Shown: positions 1 through 7,971, counted from the stretch's first letter. The stretch: 34,401 nt of DNA from an uncultured Clostridia bacterium (GCA_948485625.1 CAOMRW010000023.1:1-34401); one strand, 5' to 3'. Translations and numbers: made by a program. The notes: a model not told the origin generated them from the letters alone.

Positions 1-60
1 CGTCCCCCTTGGTTCCTTGGTTCGTCCCCCCTTGGTTCGTCTCCCTTGGTTCCTTTGGTC
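1..60. repeat. GTCCC-core direct repeats at window edge
   Basis: Three head-to-tail copies of a unit close to CGTCCCCCTTGGTT begin at 1, 23 and 38, with CCTTGGTT spacers between them. The GTCCC core is the complement of the GGGAC core found in palindromic intergenic elements elsewhere in the window. The block lies just past the 3' end of the HD-GYP gene, so it may also help end that transcript. It is probably one side of a larger element cut by the window edge. The repeat is directly visible; membership of a REP-like family is inference. Confidence 0.6.
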
Positions 61-63
61 TTT

Positions 64-1020
64 TTAAACCTTTAATTTTTTAATAGTCTTAATTTCATCA
101 AATAATTTCTTAATATGAGCATTTTTAGTTTCAACAATATTTCTATAAGAATTTAAAATTTCAAGATAATTATCAACAGTTTCTTTACCAACAAGTAAGC
201 ATTTCATGCCATTAAGATAATAATCTTTTTTACTATCACTTTTTGCAGATGTTCTCTTTTTATCATATTTTTCAACTTCCTCAAGCCTCTTAATATCAGG
301 TTTTAAATCTTTTAAATAATCCATAATACAAGAAATTTCATATTCAGTATCATCAACAACAACTTTAATTAAAGCTTTAACAATAATAGGATTATTTTTC
401 CCAAGCTTATGAGTATTATCTGACTTAGTTTCTTCAACTATAACTTTAAGAGCATCTGTATTAGAAATAGGTTTAGTTTCATCTATCAAAATTTTAAGAG
501 TATCAATAATGCCAATATGAGACTTATATTGTCTTTTACTAACAATAGCATCATACTCATCAGCAACACGAATAATTTGCCCTTCATAAGGAATATCTTT
601 TTTTGTCAAACCATTAGGATATCCAGAACCATTTAAAGCCTCATGATGATAAATTGCACCAGCAGAATATGGTCTTAATTTAGCATCATTCATACAAATT
701 TTATGACCTATAGTTGTATGAGTCTTCATTATTTTATACTCTTCATCAGTCAAAGGGCCATTTTTTTGCAATATACTAGCAGGAATAAACTGTTTACCAA
801 TATCATGTAAATAAGCACATATAGTGCAATATTCAGTAAAACTCTTTGTACAATGCAAATATTGACAAATTCTACAAACAATAGAAGCAACATTTTCACA
901 ATGTTTTCTTGTAAAAACGTCTAAACTTCCTAAAATATTTAATTGATATTGCATACTCTTATCCAAATTATAAGACTTTAAACTTGTTCTATCATAAAAA
1001 TCAAAAACTTCTTTTGGCAT
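64..1020 (-). CDS. HD-GYP domain protein (probable cyclic di-GMP phosphodiesterase)
   Basis: This 318-residue protein carries an HD-GYP domain in its N-terminal two thirds. The metal-binding His-Asp pair is in YLHDIGK (about residues 70-76). A helix with His40 precedes it, and the GYP signature appears as HHEALNGSGYPNGL (about 124-137), followed by IIRVADEYDAI. HD-GYP proteins hydrolyse cyclic di-GMP, though some act on other dinucleotides. No receiver or transmembrane domain is present, so it is probably cytosolic. The region after about residue 190 is Lys/Asp/Glu-rich and not recognised. It is divergent from aspS with a 173-base gap. Family assignment is strong; substrate is inferred. Confidence 0.85.
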   Translation of the reverse strand: MPKEVFDFYDRTSLKSYNLDKSMQYQLNILGSLDVFTRKHCENVASIVCRICQYLHCTKSFTEYCTICAYLHDIGKQFIPASILQKNGPLTDEEYKIMKTHTTIGHKICMNDAKLRPYSAGAIYHHEALNGSGYPNGLTKKDIPYEGQIIRVADEYDAIVSKRQYKSHIGIIDTLKILIDETKPISNTDALKVIVEETKSDNTHKLGKNNPIIVKALIKVVVDDTEYEISCIMDYLKDLKPDIKRLEEVEKYDKKRTSAKSDSKKDYYLNGMKCLLVGKETVDNYLEILNSYRNIVETKNAHIKKLFDEIKTIKKLKV

Positions 1021-1129
1021 AATATAATCTCCCTAATATATTTATCTAATAAAATTTTAACACAAAGAATAAAGAACTTCAATGAGTTAAAAAAATTTTA
1101 TAAAAGATAAAACAGAAGAAACATTTTGC

Positions 1130-1158
1130 TAGACTTTTAAAGGAAAATATGATATCAT
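1130..1158 (+). promoter_or_regulatory. Promoter for aspS
   Basis: TAGACT at 1130-1135 and TATCAT at 1153-1158 are separated by 17 bases. The start codon of aspS lies 36 bases downstream, behind the ribosome binding site GGAGGA. Confidence 0.5.
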
Positions 1159-1193
1159 ATAAAGCAAATTAAATCAGAGTTTGGAGGAAAACA

Positions 1194-2942
1194 ATGTATA
1201 GAACAAAAACATGTGGAGAACTAAGTATAAAAAATATAAACGAAAAAGTAGAATTAGCAGGATGGATACAAAAGATTAGAAATTTAGGAGCAATGATATT
1301 TATAGACTTAAGAGATCAATTTGGAATAACACAAATAGTTATAAGTGATGAAGAATTACAAAAACAAGCAAAAGAATTAACAACAGAAAGCTGTATCCAC
1401 ATTTCTGGAGAAGTTGTGGAAAGAAGTAATAAAAATACAAAAATTTCAACAGGAGAAATAGAAGTAATAGCAAATAAAATAGAAATATTAGGAAAATGCA
1501 AAAATATACTTCCATTTGAAATAAATACAGAACAAGAAGTAAGAGAAGATTTAAGACTAGAATACAGATTTTTAGATTTAAGAAATGAAAAATTACATAA
1601 TAGCATTTTATTACGTTCAAAAATTTTAAAAACATTAAGAGACAAAATGGATGAATTAGGATTTGCAGAAATACAAACTCCAATACTAGCAAACTCATCA
1701 CCAGAAGGAGCAAGAGACTACTTAGTACCAAGTAGACTAAACCCAGGAGAATTTTATGCATTACCACAAGCACCTCAACAATTTAAACAATTATTAATGG
1801 TATCAGGATTTGATAAATATTTTCAAATAGCACCATGTTTTAGAGATGAAGACCCAAGAGCAGATAGAGCACCAGGAGAATTTTATCAATTAGACTTTGA
1901 AATGAGTTTCGCAACACAAGAAGATGTATTTAAAGTAATAGAAGAAGTAGTACCATATACATTTGAAAAATTTACAAACTGGAAAGTTGATAAAGGACCA
2001 TTTATAAGAATTCCATATAAAGAAGCAATGGAAAAATACGGAATAGACAAACCAGACCTAAGAAATCCTCTTATAATTCAAGATGTCACAAAATGCTTTA
2101 CAAATTCAGAATTTAAAGCATTTGAGGGAAAAACAATAAAAGCAATTATAATAGAAAATGGAGCAGAACAAGGAAGAAAATTCTTTGACAAAATGACAGA
2201 ATTCGCAGTAGGAGAATGTGAAGCAAAAGGATTAGCATGGACAAAATACGAAGAATCTGGAGAAATTACAGGAGGAATTGCAAAATTCATTACAGAAGAA
2301 ATAAAAGAACAATTAGAAAACGAATATGGAATGACTAAAAACTCAAGTATATTCTTTATAGCAGATGAATTCAAAAAAGCACAAAAAATAGCAGGACTGG
2401 TCAGAATTGAATTAGGAAAAAGATTAGACTTACTAGAAAAAGATGTTTATAGATTCTGCTTTATTGTTGACTTCCCAATGTATGAATTATCAGATGAAGG
2501 AACAATAGACTTCAATCACAACCCATTCTCAATGCCACAAGGAGGGATGGAATCATTAGAAAATGAAGACCCATTAAATATACTAGCATATCAATTTGAC
2601 TTAGTATGCAATGGATATGAAATGGCATCAGGAGCAGTAAGAAATCATAATCCAGAAATAATGGTAAAAGCATTTGAAATAGCAGGATATAATGAAGAAA
2701 ATGTAAAAGAAAGATTTGGAGCATTATATAATGCATTCCAATATGGAACACCACCACATGCAGGAGCAGCACCAGGAGTCGACAGAATGGTAATGTTAAT
2801 AGAAGATTCTCAAAATATCAGAGAAGTAATAGCATTTCCTAAAAACAAAAGAGCAAGAGACTTACTTATGAGAGCACCATCACAAGTATCAGAACAACAA
2901 CTAAAAGATGTACATATTAAGTTAGCTGTTAGCGAAGAATGA
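1194..2942 (+). CDS. aspS: Aspartate--tRNA ligase
   Basis: This 582-residue protein is the normal length for bacterial AspRS, a class II synthetase that charges tRNA-Asp. The N-terminal anticodon-binding OB fold occupies about residues 1-105. Motif 2 is seen as FRDEDPRADRAPGEF (about 217-231). The bacterial GAD insertion follows in the middle, and motif 3 is GAAPGVDRMVML near residue 530. The ATG follows GGAGG at good spacing. A terminator lies just after the stop, so the gene is probably monocistronic. No in-frame CGG is used. Whether it also charges tRNA-Asn cannot be told from sequence alone. Confidence 0.97.
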   Translation: MYRTKTCGELSIKNINEKVELAGWIQKIRNLGAMIFIDLRDQFGITQIVISDEELQKQAKELTTESCIHISGEVVERSNKNTKISTGEIEVIANKIEILGKCKNILPFEINTEQEVREDLRLEYRFLDLRNEKLHNSILLRSKILKTLRDKMDELGFAEIQTPILANSSPEGARDYLVPSRLNPGEFYALPQAPQQFKQLLMVSGFDKYFQIAPCFRDEDPRADRAPGEFYQLDFEMSFATQEDVFKVIEEVVPYTFEKFTNWKVDKGPFIRIPYKEAMEKYGIDKPDLRNPLIIQDVTKCFTNSEFKAFEGKTIKAIIIENGAEQGRKFFDKMTEFAVGECEAKGLAWTKYEESGEITGGIAKFITEEIKEQLENEYGMTKNSSIFFIADEFKKAQKIAGLVRIELGKRLDLLEKDVYRFCFIVDFPMYELSDEGTIDFNHNPFSMPQGGMESLENEDPLNILAYQFDLVCNGYEMASGAVRNHNPEIMVKAFEIAGYNEENVKERFGALYNAFQYGTPPHAGAAPGVDRMVMLIEDSQNIREVIAFPKNKRARDLLMRAPSQVSEQQLKDVHIKLAVSEE

Positions 2943-2988
2943 GCGTTACACATAACTTATGCAAACATAAAAATAAACCCATAAAAAA

Positions 2989-3031
2989 CCAGATTGATTG
3001 ACATATTTTTATCAGTTAATCTGGATTTTTT
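2989..3031 (+). terminator. Terminator after aspS
   Basis: CCAGATT at 2989-2995 pairs with AATCTGG at 3018-3024, followed by ATTTTTT. Confidence 0.75.
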
Positions 3032-3081
3032 GTAGGTTTTAACAACTTTTTATATAATAACAAGTAATTGAAAATTATATA

Positions 3082-3456
3082 TTAAGCTGAAAGAATAAAA
3101 TCCTTATTAGCCAATAAAAGCCTCTTTATTAATTCAATTTGATTTTTAGATAAATGAGAAGTATCCTTTAAAGAATACAACTTAGCAACTAAAACTGCGA
3201 AACTAAAATCAGAGTTACCATTTAAATCTTTTATAGTTTTATCATCAGACAAACCAAGTAAATAATCCAAAGAAACATTAAAAACAGAAGCAATTTTAGT
3301 AACAACATCAAGACGAGGAATTCTTTCACAAGTTAAATATCTACAAATAGTAACATTTGAAGTACCAATTTTCCTTGCTAATTGAGTTTGAGTCATATTA
3401 TTTTCATCTAATAAAACAGTTAACCTATAACTAAATTTTTCTATACTAAAATCCAT
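3082..3456 (-). CDS. Xre-family HTH transcriptional regulator
   Basis: This 124-residue protein has a Cro/C1-type helix-turn-helix over about residues 10-68. The core reads MTQTQLARKIGTSNVTICRY, then RIPRLDVVTKIASVFNVSLDYLLG. The C-terminal part is an unclassified helical tail with LSKNQIELIKRLL. It is the last gene of a leftward cluster after the deacetylase, but has its own leader. The ATG follows AGGAGG. A perfect 15-bp inverted repeat lies in its leader and a second palindrome sits over the likely -35, which suggests autoregulation. Family is clear; targets are unknown. Confidence 0.9.
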   Translation of the reverse strand: MDFSIEKFSYRLTVLLDENNMTQTQLARKIGTSNVTICRYLTCERIPRLDVVTKIASVFNVSLDYLLGLSDDKTIKDLNGNSDFSFAVLVAKLYSLKDTSHLSKNQIELIKRLLLANKDFILSA

Positions 3457-3472
3457 AGAAACCTCCTATATC

Positions 3473-3512
3473 AAATATTATAGAACTATACCCAATGAGT
3501 TCTATAATATTT
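3473..3512 (-). promoter_or_regulatory. Perfect 15-bp inverted repeat upstream of the Xre gene
   Basis: AAATATTATAGAACT at 3473-3487 and its exact reverse complement at 3498-3512 flank a 10-base spacer. The element lies between the likely promoter and the ribosome binding site of the Xre gene. It could be a two-turn operator for the regulator or an RNA hairpin in its leader. Confidence 0.65.
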
Positions 3513-3519
3513 ACCAAAG

Positions 3520-3551
3520 TTATAAAAAATAAAAATAATTAACCAATTGGT
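3520..3551 (-). promoter_or_regulatory. Probable promoter of the Xre gene with palindromic -35
   Basis: Read on the minus strand, TTGGTT (within the palindrome ACCAATTGGT at 3542-3551) is followed after 17 bases by TATAAC. The palindrome over the -35 would suit repressor binding. The call rests on spacing alone. Confidence 0.4.
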
Positions 3552-3631
3552 ATAAATATAGAAACAACAATAACAAACTAAAATAGAAAACACAACAAAC
3601 TAAATATGAACTTTTTAAAAAAATGAGAATT

Positions 3632-4427
3632 CTATTTATTAATAAAATCATAAAAATTTCTAAATTCATAACCTTCAGATTTCAAATAAGAAATAGAATC
3701 TTTCAAAACATCATAAGTATTATTGACATCAGCAGTATCATGCATCAAAATAATTAAAGTACCCTTTCCACTAGCAGATTTCTTCAAATTATTTAACAAC
3801 TGACTATTTGAAACCTTTTGTTCTGAATCCCTGTTTAAGCAATTCCAATCAACATAAACATAATCCAAATTAGATAAAACATTAAGAGCATCTTTCTTTT
3901 GACTTGTATAAATATGAGACATATACCCGATTAGGAAATCTAAAAATATGGGAACAATAATCCTCTACACCAATAGCTTTAGAAATTTCCAAATCTGTAG
4001 AAACAATTTCATTTTTAAAACTTTCCATATCCCTATATAATAATTTATTATTATGATTATAGCCATGATTAGCAAGATAATGCCCTTCATCATACTCTCT
4101 CTTAACTAATTCAGGATGTTCTTTAACATGTTTACCAACAACAAAAAAAGTAGCTTTAACATTTTCTTCTTTCAAAATATCCAAAATTTTAGAAGTAGCT
4201 TTAATAGTAGGACCATCATCAAAAGTTAAATAAGCCTTTTTTTCATCAGACTTTGCAATTTCATCTAATGATTTAGAAATATCAATATTAAAAAAAGAAC
4301 TTTTACTTAATTCAATTGCAAAAGACGGATTATTTATTGAAAATATAAAAATAGAAAATAAGACAGTAAAAAAAGACAAAAATAGAAATACTAAAAAATT
4401 TACTTTTTTAATTAGAAAAACTTTCAT
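3632..4427 (-). CDS. Polysaccharide deacetylase (NodB domain), +1 frameshift at CGG
   Basis: Joined across the frame break, this is a 264-residue secreted or membrane-anchored carbohydrate esterase 4 enzyme that would remove acetyl groups from peptidoglycan or another glycan. An N-terminal hydrophobic segment (about residues 8-37) is a signal anchor. Family motifs are in order: TFDDGP (metal Asp), NHGYNH (metal His), RFPNGY, DWN and LMHD. The zero frame runs to residue 166 and then meets CGG at 3929-3927; skipping C3929 gives GGG (Gly of RFPNGY) and the C-terminal half. Without the shift, translation stops after 15 further codons and loses DWN and LMHD. It lies downstream of the glycosyltransferase gene on the same strand. 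Family assignment is certain; substrate is not. Confidence 0.9.
3926..3929 (-). other. +1 frameshift site 1: AAT CGG G
   Basis: In the deacetylase zero frame the codons read AAT CGG GTA. Skipping the C at 3929 gives AAT GGG TAT, restoring the conserved motif around RFPNGY. This is the only site of the six whose shifted codon is GGG rather than GGA. Confidence 0.85.
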
Positions 4428-4469
4428 GCAAAAACCTCCATAAAACTATCATATAATAAATATATATTA

Positions 4470-4510
4470 AAAAAATAAAAAAATACTACTCTTTAAGTAA
4501 GAATAGTATT
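4470..4510 (-). terminator. Terminator after the glycosyltransferase gene
   Basis: On the minus strand a 12-bp stem (4510-4499 with 4493-4482, one G-U pair) is followed by a T-rich run. It separates the glycosyltransferase from the deacetylase. Confidence 0.7.
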
Positions 4511-4517
4511 ATAAAAA

Positions 4518-5204
4518 TTATTTTATAGATAAAGCCTCATCTTTAGTAATATAGCCATATTCAAGCATTGAATTTAAAACATGATATTGACGTTTCTTAG
4601 CTAAATCAGGATTTACAGTTGGAGCATAAACAGATGGAGCATTAGGAACTCCTGCAAGCATTGAAGACTCATCCAAATTCAAATCTTTTGGAGATTTATT
4701 ATAATATCCATAACTAGCTTGATAAATACCATAATATCCATCACCAAAATATGAAGTATTTACATATAATTCAAATATTTCCCTTTTGCTGTAATTTTTC
4801 TCCATATCATAAGCAGCAAATATTTCAGCGATCTTTCTTATCCAAGACTTTTCCTGAGAAAGAACGATATTTTTAGCAACTTGCTGAGTAATTGTACTAC
4901 CACCTTCTCTAAACTCCATATTTTTCAAATTAGTAAAAGTAGCTCTAGCAATTGCAATAAAATCAACAGGACCATGGTCATAAAATCTATGGTCTTCTAC
5001 ACTAATTACAGCATTTCTATAATATGAAGACATATCTTCAAACTTTACAAAATTATCTTTAGACACAATTTCATCAACTCTAGTAATTAAAGGCTTTTCC
5101 TTTAAAGCCTTTGAATAATAAGAATGACCAATAAGAAAAACAACAGATAAAACAATAATAATTAATAAAATAATTGCGAAAAACAATCTTCTTATAAATT
5201 TCAT
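4518..5204 (-). CDS. Monofunctional peptidoglycan glycosyltransferase (GT51)
   Basis: This 228-residue protein has one N-terminal membrane helix (about residues 7-27) and a GT51 domain that would polymerise lipid II into glycan strands outside the cell. The catalytic Glu is in SVEDHRFYDH, and the other conserved blocks are GGSTITQQVAKN and ELYVNTSYFGDGYYGI. There is no transpeptidase domain, so it is of the MtgA/SgtB type. The ATG at 5204 was chosen because AAGGAAGG lies 9 bases before it; an upstream in-frame ATG at 5243 has no such site. The leftward neighbour is the deacetylase, another envelope gene. Confidence 0.92.
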   Translation of the reverse strand: MKFIRRLFFAIILLIIIVLSVVFLIGHSYYSKALKEKPLITRVDEIVSKDNFVKFEDMSSYYRNAVISVEDHRFYDHGPVDFIAIARATFTNLKNMEFREGGSTITQQVAKNIVLSQEKSWIRKIAEIFAAYDMEKNYSKREIFELYVNTSYFGDGYYGIYQASYGYYNKSPKDLNLDESSMLAGVPNAPSVYAPTVNPDLAKKRQYHVLNSMLEYGYITKDEALSIK

Positions 5205-5266
5205 CAAATATAACCTTCCTTCGTATTTTTCTATATTATACAATAAAACACAAAAAAAGCAAATTA

Positions 5267-5295
5267 TTTACAAGCACAATATACTATGATAAAAT
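5267..5295 (+). promoter_or_regulatory. Promoter for dapF
   Basis: TTTACA at 5267-5272 and TAAAAT at 5290-5295 are separated by 17 bases, 60 bases before the dapF start. Confidence 0.5.
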
Positions 5296-5355
5296 GAAAA
5301 ACAATAAAATATAATTATATTTTAATTACTAATAAAAACTAAAAGAGGCGATAGA

Positions 5356-6192
5356 ATGACTAAATTTACAAAAATGCATGGTTTAGGAAATGACTATGTA
5401 TATATTGATGCTACTAATAAAGAGATAGAAAATGAACAAAAAGTAGCAAAATTTATAAGTGACAGACATTTTGGAATTGGGTCAGATGGATTAATTCTAA
5501 TATGTAAAAGCAAAATAGCAGATTTCAAAATGAAAATGTTTAACTCAGATGGAAGCCAAGCAGAAATGTGCGGAAATGGAATAAGATGTGTAGGAAAATT
5601 TGTATATGATAAAGGGCTTACAAATAAAACAACTATAAAAATAGAAACATTAGCAGGAATTAAAATACTAAAATTAAACATAAAAGATGGAAAAGTTAAA
5701 ACAGTAAAAGTAGATATGGGAGAACCAATATTAGAACCAGAAAAAATACCAGTAATATCAAATGAAAGAATAGTAAAAAATTTAAATTTAAAAGTAGATG
5801 AAAAAGAATTTAAATTCACATGTATATCAATGGGAAACCCACACGCAATAACAATAATTGATAATACAGATAAATTTAATGTAGAAAAGTATGGAAAGCA
5901 AATAGAAATTGACAAAGCATTCCCCAAAAAAACAAATGTAGAATTTATAGAAATAGTAGATAAACAAAATATAAAAATGAGAGTATGGGAAAGAGGAACA
6001 GGAGAAACACTAGCATGTGGAACTGGAGCATGTGCAACAGTAGTAGCAACAGTTATAAATGAACTAACAGAAAGAAAAGTCAATGTAGAATTATTAGGAG
6101 GAAAACTAGAAATAGAATGGAATAAAAAAGACAATCATGTTTATATGACAGGACCAGCGGTAACTGTTTTTGAAGGAACAATTGAAATTTAA
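5356..6192 (+). CDS. dapF: Diaminopimelate epimerase
   Basis: This 278-residue enzyme interconverts LL- and meso-diaminopimelate for lysine and peptidoglycan synthesis. The two catalytic Cys residues are visible in NSDGSQAEMCGNGIRC (about residues 64-79) and in ETLACGTGACATV (about 217-229). The N-terminal MHGLGNDYVYID block is typical. The length is normal for the family. The ATG follows AGAGGCG. A hairpin downstream probably ends the transcript. The presence of dapF indicates a DAP-based cell wall. Confidence 0.97.
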   Translation: MTKFTKMHGLGNDYVYIDATNKEIENEQKVAKFISDRHFGIGSDGLILICKSKIADFKMKMFNSDGSQAEMCGNGIRCVGKFVYDKGLTNKTTIKIETLAGIKILKLNIKDGKVKTVKVDMGEPILEPEKIPVISNERIVKNLNLKVDEKEFKFTCISMGNPHAITIIDNTDKFNVEKYGKQIEIDKAFPKKTNVEFIEIVDKQNIKMRVWERGTGETLACGTGACATVVATVINELTERKVNVELLGGKLEIEWNKKDNHVYMTGPAVTVFEGTIEI

Positions 6193-6206
6193 AAGATAAA
6201 ATAAAG

Positions 6207-6249
6207 ATGCTACAATTAGTAATCACAAATTAACAATTATAGCATTTTA
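6207..6249 (+). terminator. Probable terminator after dapF
   Basis: ATGCTA and AATT at 6207-6217 pair with AATT and TAGCAT ending at 6245, followed by TTTAT. The loop is long (about 17 bases), so strength is uncertain. Confidence 0.5.
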
Positions 6250-6286
6250 TAAAAATCTAATACAAACATAAATTTGCAAAAAAGTA

Positions 6287-6315
6287 TTGACATTTAAAGT
6301 TTATATTTATATAAT
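6287..6315 (+). promoter_or_regulatory. Consensus promoter of the toxin-like transcript
   Basis: TTGACA at 6287-6292 and TATAAT at 6310-6315 have exactly 17 bases between them. This is one of the strongest promoters in the window and drives a locus without a normal-size gene. Transcription should begin near 6322. Confidence 0.85.
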
Positions 6316-6403
6316 AGGCAAAGAAAGTAAAAGGAAAAAAGCAGAATATGGTTGCCACCAAATCACAAAAGAGGAGGTGGTGCATATGGTATAAAGATAC
6401 ATA

Positions 6404-6499
6404 TTGCAACTATTAATTTTATCTATATATTTTAATGTATTTCAAGCCATACTTGCAATTGCCTTAATAGTAGCAATAGCTATAAAATTAAGAAAATAA
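6404..6499 (+). CDS. Type I toxin-like hydrophobic peptide, frame interrupted at its 5' end
   Basis: The frame encodes about 31 residues with one hydrophobic helix and a basic tail ending AIKLRK, the usual design of a type I membrane toxin in Bacillota. An excellent ribosome binding site (AGGAGG at 6372-6377) stands 8 bases before an ATG at 6386 in this same frame, but the codons run ATG GTA TAA, so a stop follows at once. The given start is a TTG at 6404 with no binding site of its own. Either the toxin is inactivated by a nonsense mutation or the two-codon ORF controls reinitiation. It sits between a consensus promoter and an antisense RNA. Confidence 0.5.
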   Translation: MQLLILSIYFNVFQAILAIALIVAIAIKLRK

Positions 6500-6504
6500 A
6501 GCAA

Positions 6505-6539
6505 AAGCCATATATCTGCACGCCAGCGATATATGGCTT
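6505..6539 (-). terminator. Terminator hairpin of the antisense RNA
   Basis: AAGCCATATAT at 6505-6515 pairs with ATATATGGCTT at 6529-6539. The T-rich run follows only on the minus strand, which shows the direction. Confidence 0.65.
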
Positions 6540-6560
6540 AAATAAATCAAACAATTGGCA

Positions 6561-6586
6561 ACCACATTTTGTGGTCTCTTATTTTC
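6561..6586 (+). terminator. Weak terminator of the toxin-like mRNA
   Basis: ACCAC at 6561-6565 pairs with GTGGT at 6571-6575, followed by CTCTTATTTTC. The stem is only 5 bp and overlaps the 3' long-range pairing arm. Confidence 0.4.
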
Positions 6587-6643
6587 TAAATATATTATAA
6601 AATATAAAATATAAAGAATAAAAAGTCAAGTAAGGGTGATAAA

Positions 6644-7198
6644 ATGAAAGAACAATTTTTAGAATTATTAAAACAAATCAAAAGAGAAGGAATAGAAGAA
6701 CTAATAGACTTCATAGAAAAAACAGACTTTTTCAAAGCACCAGCAAGCACAAGATTTCATGGAGACTATGAAGGCGGATTAGTAGAACATAGTCTAAAAG
6801 TATATGAAATATTAAAACACAAAGTAGAAACAAATATAGAACCATTACAAGTAAACCCAGAAACATTAATATTAGTACCATTATTACATGATTTGTGCAA
6901 AGCCAACTTCTACAAAGTAGACTATAGAAATGCTAAAAATGCACTAGGAGTATGGGAAAAAGTACCATATTATACAATAGATGACACAATACCATATGGA
7001 CATGGAGAAAAATCAGTAATGATGATAACAGAATATATAAAACTAACACCAGAAGAAAAATATGCAATACGTTGGCATATGGGATATACAGAACCAAAAG
7101 AATTATACAATACAATAGGAGCAGCATACAAAAAATATCCACTAGCACTATTAATGCATGAAGCAGACTTAGAAGCAACATACTTTTATGATATATAA
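6644..7198 (+). CDS. HD-superfamily hydrolase
   Basis: This 184-residue protein is a metal-dependent HD phosphohydrolase. Candidate ligands are GGLVEHSLKVYEI (His about residue 49), LLHDLCK (His-Asp about 79-80), HGEKSVMM and the late HEADLEA. This looks like the HD family often found in Bacillota genomes and their phages. The substrate is unknown. The ATG follows AAGGGTG. The -35 of the antisense RNA lies just upstream on the other strand. It is followed by a GGGAC-type palindrome cluster. Confidence 0.8.
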   Translation: MKEQFLELLKQIKREGIEELIDFIEKTDFFKAPASTRFHGDYEGGLVEHSLKVYEILKHKVETNIEPLQVNPETLILVPLLHDLCKANFYKVDYRNAKNALGVWEKVPYYTIDDTIPYGHGEKSVMMITEYIKLTPEEKYAIRWHMGYTEPKELYNTIGAAYKKYPLALLMHEADLEATYFYDI

Positions 7199-7199
7199 T

Positions 7200-7247
7200 G
7201 TCCCATCAGGGACGTTTCTCTTGGGACATTTTTGTCCCAAGAGGGAC
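7200..7247. repeat. GGGAC/GTCCC inverted repeat cluster
   Basis: Five copies of the pentamer occur in alternating directions: GTCCC at 7200, GGGAC at 7209, GGGAC at 7223, GTCCC at 7234 and GGGAC at 7243. They include a perfect 11-bp hairpin (7218-7228 with 7233-7243, 4-base loop). No T-run follows, so this is not an ordinary terminator. It shares its core with the other palindromic elements in the window. Confidence 0.65.
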
Positions 7248-7350
7248 ACATCTTAATTAAAATAATATCCAATATTTTATATAAGAAAAAATAAATAATC
7301 TTTTGGATGACGATGAACGAAAAGTAAGTGTAGTGGAAGGAGAAAAAGAA

Positions 7351-7971
7351 ATGTTAGCATATATAAAAGGACGACTAGAAATGAAGATGACAGGATATAT
7401 AGTCATTGATGTAGGAGGATTAGGATATAAAATATTCATGTCAGACACAGGAATAGAAAAACTAGGAAATATAGGAGAAACAGTCAAAGTACATACATAC
7501 TATAAAGTAAGAGAAGATGATATAAGTATATATGGATTTAACACATTAGAAGAACTAAGAATGTTCGAACTATTAATATCAGTAAGTGGAGTAGGAGCAA
7601 AAACAGCAATAACAATGCTTGCAGTATGTGAACCGACTGACTTTGCAATTTCAATAATTTCAGAAGATATAAAAACATTAACTCAAATACCAGGAATAGG
7701 AGCAAAATCAGCACAAAGAATAATATTAGAATTAAAAGACAAAATAAAGAAAGAACAACAAATACAAGAATTAACAATAGCAACAAAAGGAGAAAAAACT
7801 AAAGTAGAAGTTGCAATAGAAAATAATCAAAAAATTGATGAAGCAATTGCAGCACTTCAAGTATTAGGATATAACAAAAAAGAAATAGAAAAAGCATTTG
7901 ATAAAATAGACAAAAAAGAATTAACAACAGAAGAATTAATAAGAAAAGGACTAAATATTTTAGGAAAATAG
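7351..7971 (+). CDS. ruvA: Holliday junction branch migration protein RuvA
   Basis: This 206-residue protein binds four-way junctions as a tetramer and works with RuvB and RuvC. The N-terminal OB fold holds VDVGGLGYKIF. Two helix-hairpin-helix motifs follow as SVSGVGAKTA and QIPGIGAKSA, then ILELKDKI. The C-terminal RuvB-contacting domain has EAIAALQVLGYNKKEIEKAF. The start was set at ATG 7351 because AAGGAG lies 8 bases upstream and the family begins MLAYIKG; the frame opens further upstream at a TTG without support. No ruvB is next to it; rarA follows instead. Confidence 0.95.
   Translation: MLAYIKGRLEMKMTGYIVIDVGGLGYKIFMSDTGIEKLGNIGETVKVHTYYKVREDDISIYGFNTLEELRMFELLISVSGVGAKTAITMLAVCEPTDFAISIISEDIKTLTQIPGIGAKSAQRIILELKDKIKKEQQIQELTIATKGEKTKVEVAIENNQKIDEAIAALQVLGYNKKEIEKAFDKIDKKELTTEELIRKGLNILGK

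Larger units (their letters stand above)
6349..6564 (+). promoter_or_regulatory. 5'-3' long-range pairing arms of the toxin-like mRNA
   Basis: TGGTTGCCA at 6349-6357 is the exact reverse complement of TGGCAACCA at 6556-6564. In a transcript running from about 6322 to 6586 these would pair the 5' leader with the 3' end. CCACC at 6356-6360 can also pair with GGTGG at 6376-6380 over the ribosome binding site. Such 5'-3' closure is typical of type I toxin mRNAs. Confidence 0.6.
6497..6594 (-). ncRNA. Candidate antisense antitoxin RNA
   Basis: On the minus strand, TTGACT (6629-6624) and TATATT (6606-6601) with a 17-base spacer predict a start near 6594. An 11-bp hairpin (6539-6529 with 6515-6505) followed by a T-rich run predicts the end near 6497. 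The roughly 100-base RNA would overlap the 3' end of the toxin-like mRNA and the end of its reading frame. This is the convergent arrangement of txpA/ratA and bsrG/SR4. The assignment is inference from promoter, terminator and overlap. Confidence 0.5.

Noticed and set aside
1..60. CRISPR array at the window start
   Set aside because: The repeat copies are too short and unevenly spaced, without unique spacers of constant length or cas genes.
1339..1773. Long open frames antisense to aspS and many other genes, encoding Leu/Phe-rich proteins
   Set aside because: They are by-products of A-rich coding strands read backwards; they lack ribosome binding sites and lie opposite well-recognised genes.
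6386..6394. Read-through or amino-acid insertion at TAA in the toxin frame
   Set aside because: No selenocysteine-like or other recoding structure is visible next to the stop, and TAA serves as an ordinary stop in many genes here.
7303..7350. Upstream TTG start for ruvA
   Set aside because: It lacks a binding site and adds residues that RuvA proteins do not have; ATG 7351 has AAGGAG at proper spacing.
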